Part shown: piece after piece, positions 17,716 through 22,753 of the stretch
Layout of the letters: every line of letters starts with the position of its first letter
How positions within the stretch are numbered: position 1 is the stretch's first letter
Assembly (NCBI GenBank): GCA_000277445.1
Contig: AJWJ01000392.1
Location: forward strand, 1-22,753
Origin: Polysphondylium violaceum
Taxonomy: Eukaryota > Evosea > Eumycetozoa > Dictyosteliales > Dictyosteliaceae
DNA length: 22,753 bases
Direction of reading: 5' to 3'
The notes under the pieces: generated by a model
Databases searched by the model: none
What the model saw: the letters and a program-made list of their open reading frames with translations, nothing else
What the model was told of the DNA's origin: nothing
Program-made: the position numbers and the translations under genes

Positions 17716-20700
17716 ATGAGTAGTCATAAAGAACACTCAAAAGTGTTGGGAGGTACTATAAATTATAGAAATAGTACTAGTATAATTCCAACATCATTTG
17801 TTTCAACAACAACCACAACTACCAATGGTAGTGCAAATTCATCAAAATCATCTATGTCTGCTACATTTGTAAGTGATACTACAAGTGAAAGTGGTATTGA
17901 TCAACAACAAAAAGACAACAATACTAGACCACCAGTTCCAACTTCACAATCATTATCACATATAGAATCTGTTTCACCTTCAAAGAAAATGTAAATATAA
18001 TCATCATTTTATAACAAACAATATATATCTAGATATTAATATTTTAAATAATGATAGAAATCATCAACACAATAATAGTTCAGGTATAATATCATCATTA
18101 TTTCATCATAAAGATAAAACAGAGTTGGAAAAACTTAAAGAACAAGAAAAAGCCCGAGTTAAAGATGAAAAGAAAAAACAAAAAGAAAAGGAAAAGGAAC
18201 AAGAAAAACAAAGAGAAGAAGAGAAAATAAGACAGAAAGAGAAGGCCAAAGAAGAAAAACTTAAAACTAAACAATTGGAAAAAGAAAAAGAAAAAGAATC
18301 TAAAGAAAGAGTTAAAGAATTGGAGAGAATGTTGGAGTTGGAAAAACAAAAACAAAAAGAATTGAAAAAGAATAGAATGTCTGTTGAAATTGATAATAAC
18401 AATGATAAAGATAGTCATAGTGGTACTGTTTCAAAAAGATCATCATTATCAATATTTGGTAGTGGAGATAAAGCGAAATTACAACATGCAAATTCAGTCG
18501 AACAGTTTCCTACGACAACAATATCACCTTCTCTTCCAACTAGTAGATCGTATAGTGATAAGAGTAATAAACCATCATCAACTAAAAGTGAATCATCAGC
18601 ACCCAATACTACAGTTACACACGCAGCAACAACACCCATTATTATATCTGGTAGTTTAGATATACCAAATCAACATTTATTCCCATTGGGTCAACATAGA
18701 GGACAATCAAAATTAAATCTACACTCTACCAAAATATTATCAGGATTTCCAGACAATGATATCTCTGATGAATCAGATGTATCCATTTCATCCAATAATC
18801 AATCAATGATTGAACATCCTAGTGTACTATCTGATAATCCTCCAACTGATTTCTCTTCTGCTTCATCAACCGCAAGATATTTACAAAAAATGCAACAGAA
18901 CAAATCACCAAATTTTCATTCATCACCACCCTCACCAAATATCCCGGCATCACCTACTCTGTATGGTGCAGATATCGAATCGTCACCTAGTCTAACATGT
19001 ATACACAACACGAGTCCACCACTCTCGTCAACAACACCCCCACCACATATATTCTCCTCGTCACCCAATCTCACCAGTGCACCATTTATCAGTGAAACTA
19101 CTCTGAAAAAATCTGCAATCTATAAAAGAAAGTTGGAGGATTTCTATTCTTACATCTATGAATGTGAGAAATCAAATCAAAGATATAATCCTTTACAAGA
19201 TAAAAGAAGAATATTTCAAAGAAAGACTACTGTTCAAAATTTACTCGAACAATCTTTTAAATCTAAATTAAATCAAAATATTAATAATATTAATAATAAT
19301 AGTAGTAATATAATAGCTAGTAATAATATAAATATTAGTAATAATAATAACAATAATATTAAAGGGAAAAGAAAATATCTTAAACCTGAGACTCATAGAA
19401 GAAGTCATTCAGCATCACCTTCAACATCACCATCAGATTTAGAGTTGGAAAAAACTATAAGTTCTGTATCTCCACCACCTGGTGTAGTTTCTCATTTTCA
19501 TAATTTATCAATGGGTAATCTTGAATCAACTTTATTAAATACTAAAGATAAAGATAACAATAATAATAATAATAATAATAGTTCAGCAATAACAGATAAA
19601 GCTAAAAGAAAAGGTTTACTTAAACGTACATTTAATCCAAATAGATTATCACTTACTCTTCATCATAGTGGAAGTAGAAAACATGATTATTTAGATTATA
19701 ATAATAATAGTACTAGTAATATCGATAATAATAATAATAGCAATACAAAACAACCATTTAATATATTACCATCATTTGATGGTGGAAGATTGAAAAAGAT
19801 TCAAACTAGTGTTAAAGGTTTATTCAATGATGGTATAGCCATGCCAACTATACCGATACCATCTTTATTTGATAAAAAGAAAAAAGATAATAATAATAGT
19901 AATATTAAAAAACTAAACAAGAATGGTAAAACAGAATTGACCAAAAATATAGATAGTGTATTGGAAGATATATTGGATGACGATTATGATAAAGATGATA
20001 ATAGCAGTGATTATAGTAATAGCAGTCACAACAACTATGATTCACCAACATCCAAAGCAACTAGAAAACACAGTCTATTGGAAACCTACATCACTAGATA
20101 CAATCTTCAGAAAAAGAAACTTCGTGTCTATGATTTAAATCAAATGGCAGCTAGATTGGAATCAAAGATCCAGTTACATTCATTGGAGTTGCAAGAATTC
20201 AAGTCAAGACAACAATCATTTTCAAATCAATTAAAATCCACTACCGATCAACTCGTTGAATCAGCATCGCTATCTAGGGATTTCATTTACACCAATCAAG
20301 AAAGACAATACAAGTTGCAATCAAGATTGGACAAAGCAAAGCCATTTCTTGATTCAACAGTTAAATCGATAAATACATTTTATGATAAATCAAAAACATT
20401 GGAAAACACAGTACAAATGCTCAGAAGATCAAGAAAACAATCAAATAATACCTTTTCTCAGTTTTTATATAAGTTATTTATGATCACTTGGATTTTATCT
20501 GCTTTTACTTTTATTGTAAATAGATTTTCACATTTAAATAATAATTTAAATAATAGTAATAATAGTAATAGTGTTGGTAATAATAGTATTAGTAATAGTA
20601 GTGATGATGATGATGATGAAGATAAGTTTTATGATATTAAAGATGATGAGAATAATAGTAACAATAATAATAATAGTAGTAGTAATAATAATAGTAGTAG

Positions 20701-20998
20701 TAATAATAATAGTTTAATTCAACAACAAGAAATCAGTATACAAAAAAGACAAACAAAGGGATTGAATTTAGATAATCATGATTCAATATTTAAATATCAA
20801 CAAGATTCTTTACAACAACAAAAACAAAAGCAACAACAACAACAGCAACAACAACAACAATCACTAGATCCGATAAAAAATAATAGTAGTAATAATAGTA
20901 ATAATAAGAATAATTTAAAATTAGCTAAAACAAACTTGGAAGCTATGAGTAAAACTATAGCTATGATGAGAGAACAGGAGGGCGAAGAAGATGATTAA
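17716..20998 (+). CDS. Large coiled-coil, low-complexity protein with one C-terminal membrane segment
   Basis: Exon 1 (17716-17990) and exon 2 (18058-20998) join across a 67-nt intron to give 1071 aa. An earlier acceptor (CTAG at 18032) would run into a stop, so the GATAG acceptor at 18057 was chosen. The order is: Ser/Thr-rich head; Lys/Glu coiled coil (about 115-200); long Ser/Pro/Asn-rich disordered region with many SP/SPS sites suited to phosphorylation; a second, cleaner coiled coil (about 780-890, RLESKIQLHSLELQEFKSRQ...); one hydrophobic segment (about 895-915, LYKLFMITWILSAFTFIV); then an Asn/Asp/Gln-rich tail of about 155 residues. The layout suggests a tether with its bulk in the cytoplasm. 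I recognise no family and assign no function. Confidence 0.8.
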
Positions 20999-21611
20999 AT
21001 AAATTAATTTGTAAATATTAAATCAAATATTTTTCTTTAAATGGAATAGATAATAATAAGTTTGGTAACGAAAAATGATTATTTTGTAAATTGGAATATA
21101 CTAAATTTTTAAATGCCAATGAAATCATGGATAACTTTTTTTCACATAAGAGTATTAATAAAATATCACAGGAAAATGTTCTTCAGTTCACTTTTGGTGT
21201 GACTTGTTTTGTATTTTGAATACCTTTTCTTTTGGCGTTTTTGTTGTTGATTTCCTTTTCTGATTCTTTTATTTTTTTCTGAAGAAAAATGTAGTACGGT
21301 AACAGGGTAGTGTGGTAATAGGTTAGTCTTGGACGTTTCTAAAAAAACAAAAGATTATTAAAATATTATAATAGTATCTGATGATCTTAAAGTTATTTTC
21401 TAAAGCAAAAGATATACTATTTATTTCCCCAGAGTTGAACATAAATAAGATTTAGTTCCTTAGTTACTAGATCATTAATGGTAAAGAAGGACCAACATGG
21501 AATTAAATCTGATTTATATTTAATTACTACTTAAAAAAAATAAAATATTTTAATTTAAAAAAGAGGGGTGATTGGTTTTTTTTTTTATTTTTTTATTTGC
21601 ACATATCATCG
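20999..21611. other. Intergenic region with a possible small minus-strand gene
   Basis: 613 nt of A/T-rich spacer between two plus-strand genes. Coding-like sequence lies at 21166-21442 on the minus strand (separate entry). The last 100 bp before 21612 is the presumed promoter, with T tracts. Confidence 0.4.
21166..21442 (-). CDS. Possible small two-exon gene, 65 aa, basic
   Basis: Exon 1 (21442-21418, MFNSGEIN) and exon 2 (21338-21166) would join through a 79-nt GTATAT...TTTTTTTAG intron to give 65 aa. The C-terminal half is strongly basic (KRIRKGNQQQKRQKKRYSKY). Exon 2 is open in two frames, which weakens the frame choice, but its composition (ACC, CTA, CCA, TAC codons) is unlike spacer DNA. 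It could also be a relic. Family not recognised. Confidence 0.28.
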
Positions 21612-22360
21612 ATGGCAGAATTCAAGAAACAAGTAAAAGACATTTCAGTAAAGTTTGAAGACAGTCTATTATATCTTATAGATAATCAGATTATAAACAA
21701 TGATTTAGACGATGATGATGACGATGATGATCAAGAGGAACAACAGGTAATTAATCCATTGGAATACAAGATTCAGCCTGTAAATACACCCAAAGAAAGA
21801 TTTATTGAATTAATTCAAAAGGCTACAAAATCAATAAACTCTTTATCATCCTCTATCGATAAAAATGAAAGATCAAATATGATTTATGCTACAAGAGATA
21901 TATCTACTCATTTTACCCAAATTGTATGTATCGTTGTATATGTCAAATGTATAGATAGATTTTAATGATGATGGTGATTATGATGATAGAATGAAGAGGC
22001 AACTAGAATATGTAGAAATGTACCTGAAGGTAAAGCTAAAGAAAAGTTTTTAGAAAATACTAGCAAGTTAAAGACTTCATCTGTTCAAATGAAAATTAAT
22101 ATCTCTGTGAAGGGTAAGTTATAATGATGATCATACAAAGTATTCAATATAATTAACCAATATACTTTACTTATGATTAAAAAGCATCAAGTGATGAGAG
22201 TGATGATGTTAATGAATTAAACTCAAAAATCATTGGTCTTTTAGAATTGATGGAACAGTGTTTTGAAGTTGTTACCCATTCTGATCGTATTTACAATGAT
22301 ATGGACTTTGCTTCAGACACTTCTTTTTCAACAAGTGGTGGTTGGAATACTGTTTCCTAA
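21612..22360 (+). CDS. Small helical protein, possibly vinculin/talin-bundle-like
   Basis: Three exons (21612-21923, 21990-22113, 22185-22360) with 66- and 71-nt introns give 203 aa in exact frame. The start is the ATG at 21612. After an N-terminal helix (FKKQVKDISVKFEDSLLYLID) comes an eight-Asp run, then long amphipathic helices (PKERFIELIQKATKSINSLSSSI, ATRICRNVPEGKAKEKFLENTSKL, NELNSKIIGLLELMEQCFEVV). The pattern of four or five helices with small residues at the interfaces recalls helical bundles of the vinculin/talin type, but this is only a look-alike. The C-terminus is polar (SFSTSGGWNTVS). Function unknown. Confidence 0.78.
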
Positions 22361-22753
22361 ATATACAACTATTGTAGTAATAGTAGCAGCAATAGAGCTG
22401 TTGTTGGTATATCCTCTAAATCTGTAATAATAATATGATATTTATAAATTTAAATTATTTCTTTTTGCAAATAAAATAATATGCCTGATACATTTGCAAT
22501 CTAATCAATCACTTGAATTGTGGGAACCAGCTGGTACAGAAAAGAAATGGAAAATACACGTTAGATTTCTTTCTTTCCCATTCTTGTTCCCTCAAAACTG
22601 TATCACCAGAGTATTTATGAGAAATCACAGCTTCTTTTCGAAGAATAATGAATGATTTTAAATTTTCTTGATTTTTTTGAAAATTTTTTTTTTTTTTTTT
22701 NTTTTTTTTATCATATTTTAAATTATTTGTAAATATTATCTCTATACTTTTAT
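22361..22753. other. Right-hand flank with a G+C-richer segment open on both strands
   Basis: 3' flank of the last gene, then a segment at about 22500-22660 with lower A/T that is open on both strands. The minus-strand frame ends with a stop at 22511-22509 and reads VISHKYSGDTVLREQEWER in its middle. The plus-strand frame reads LELWEPAGTEKKWKIHVRF. Neither has a convincing start, so strand and status are undecided. It could be the 3' exon of a minus-strand gene lying beyond the window. A T run with one N (22701) follows. Confidence 0.35.

Noticed and set aside
18098-18418. Two Phe-rich minus-strand ORFs
   Set aside because: They are shadows of the Lys/Glu coiled-coil region of the plus-strand gene.
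22509-22520. TCCCACAA on the minus strand as a Dictyostelium upstream element for small RNA genes
   Set aside because: It fits the pattern loosely, but no snRNA, snoRNA or class I RNA features are seen at the expected distance.
1-22753. CRISPR arrays, rRNA, bacterial operons
   Set aside because: Nothing of the kind was seen; spliceosomal introns and a Pol III tRNA gene show eukaryotic nuclear DNA.

Overview
The window looks like a dictyostelid (social amoeba) nuclear contig. It is strongly A+T-rich, with long A and T homopolymer tracts between genes. Proteins carry poly-Asn, poly-Gln and poly-Thr runs. Introns are mostly 55-90 nt with GTATGT/GTAAGT donors and ACTAAC-type branch points. A B-box-perfect tRNA-Ser lies beside mobile-element-like DNA. 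I cannot name the species. One N at 22701 inside a poly-T run marks an assembly uncertainty.

Layout. 1-1200: a non-coding or mobile patch with a perfect 32-bp inverted repeat, two odd palindromes, tRNA-Ser(AGA) on the minus strand and a C-rich segment that looks like an old mobile-element remnant. 1210-3645 (minus): a PhyH-type 2-oxoglutarate dioxygenase and a degenerate M14-carboxypeptidase-like protein with a presequence-like N-terminus. 4884-6637 (plus): a five-exon major facilitator transporter. 7329-8480 (plus): cytochrome c, cut into many tiny exons. 8816-10996 (minus): a 726-aa ankyrin-like protein. 11360-12268 (minus): a RING E3 ligase. 12788-14423 (plus): an RWD-RBR E3 ligase. 14455-15171 (minus): an AN1 zinc-finger protein with a possible ubiquitin-like tail. 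15980-17108 (plus): an HSP20/CS-fold protein. 17716-20998 (plus): a 1071-aa coiled-coil, low-complexity membrane protein. 21612-22360 (plus): a small helical protein.

Relations between genes. Three consecutive genes (RING, RBR, AN1-UBL) belong to ubiquitin and protein-quality-control families, followed by an HSP20-like chaperone. The RING and RBR genes diverge from a shared promoter with a G-rich box, and the AN1 and HSP20 genes also diverge. I do not claim a functional cluster, because eukaryotic neighbours are often unrelated. I rebuilt exon structures by hand from frame, splice signals and conserved residues; each listed gene gives an exact multiple of three.

Most notable observations: (1) cytochrome c cannot be assembled with canonical splice sites unless at least one exon of 1-4 nt is used, with a 1-nt exon the leading candidate; (2) the RBR ligase carries a second RING2-like module in which the catalytic Cys position is Asn; (3) the M14-like protein has lost the HxxE zinc ligands; (4) a perfect 32-bp hairpin lies near the tRNA; (5) several orphan coding-like segments lie in intergenic DNA. 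I did not find a clear new multi-gene system.
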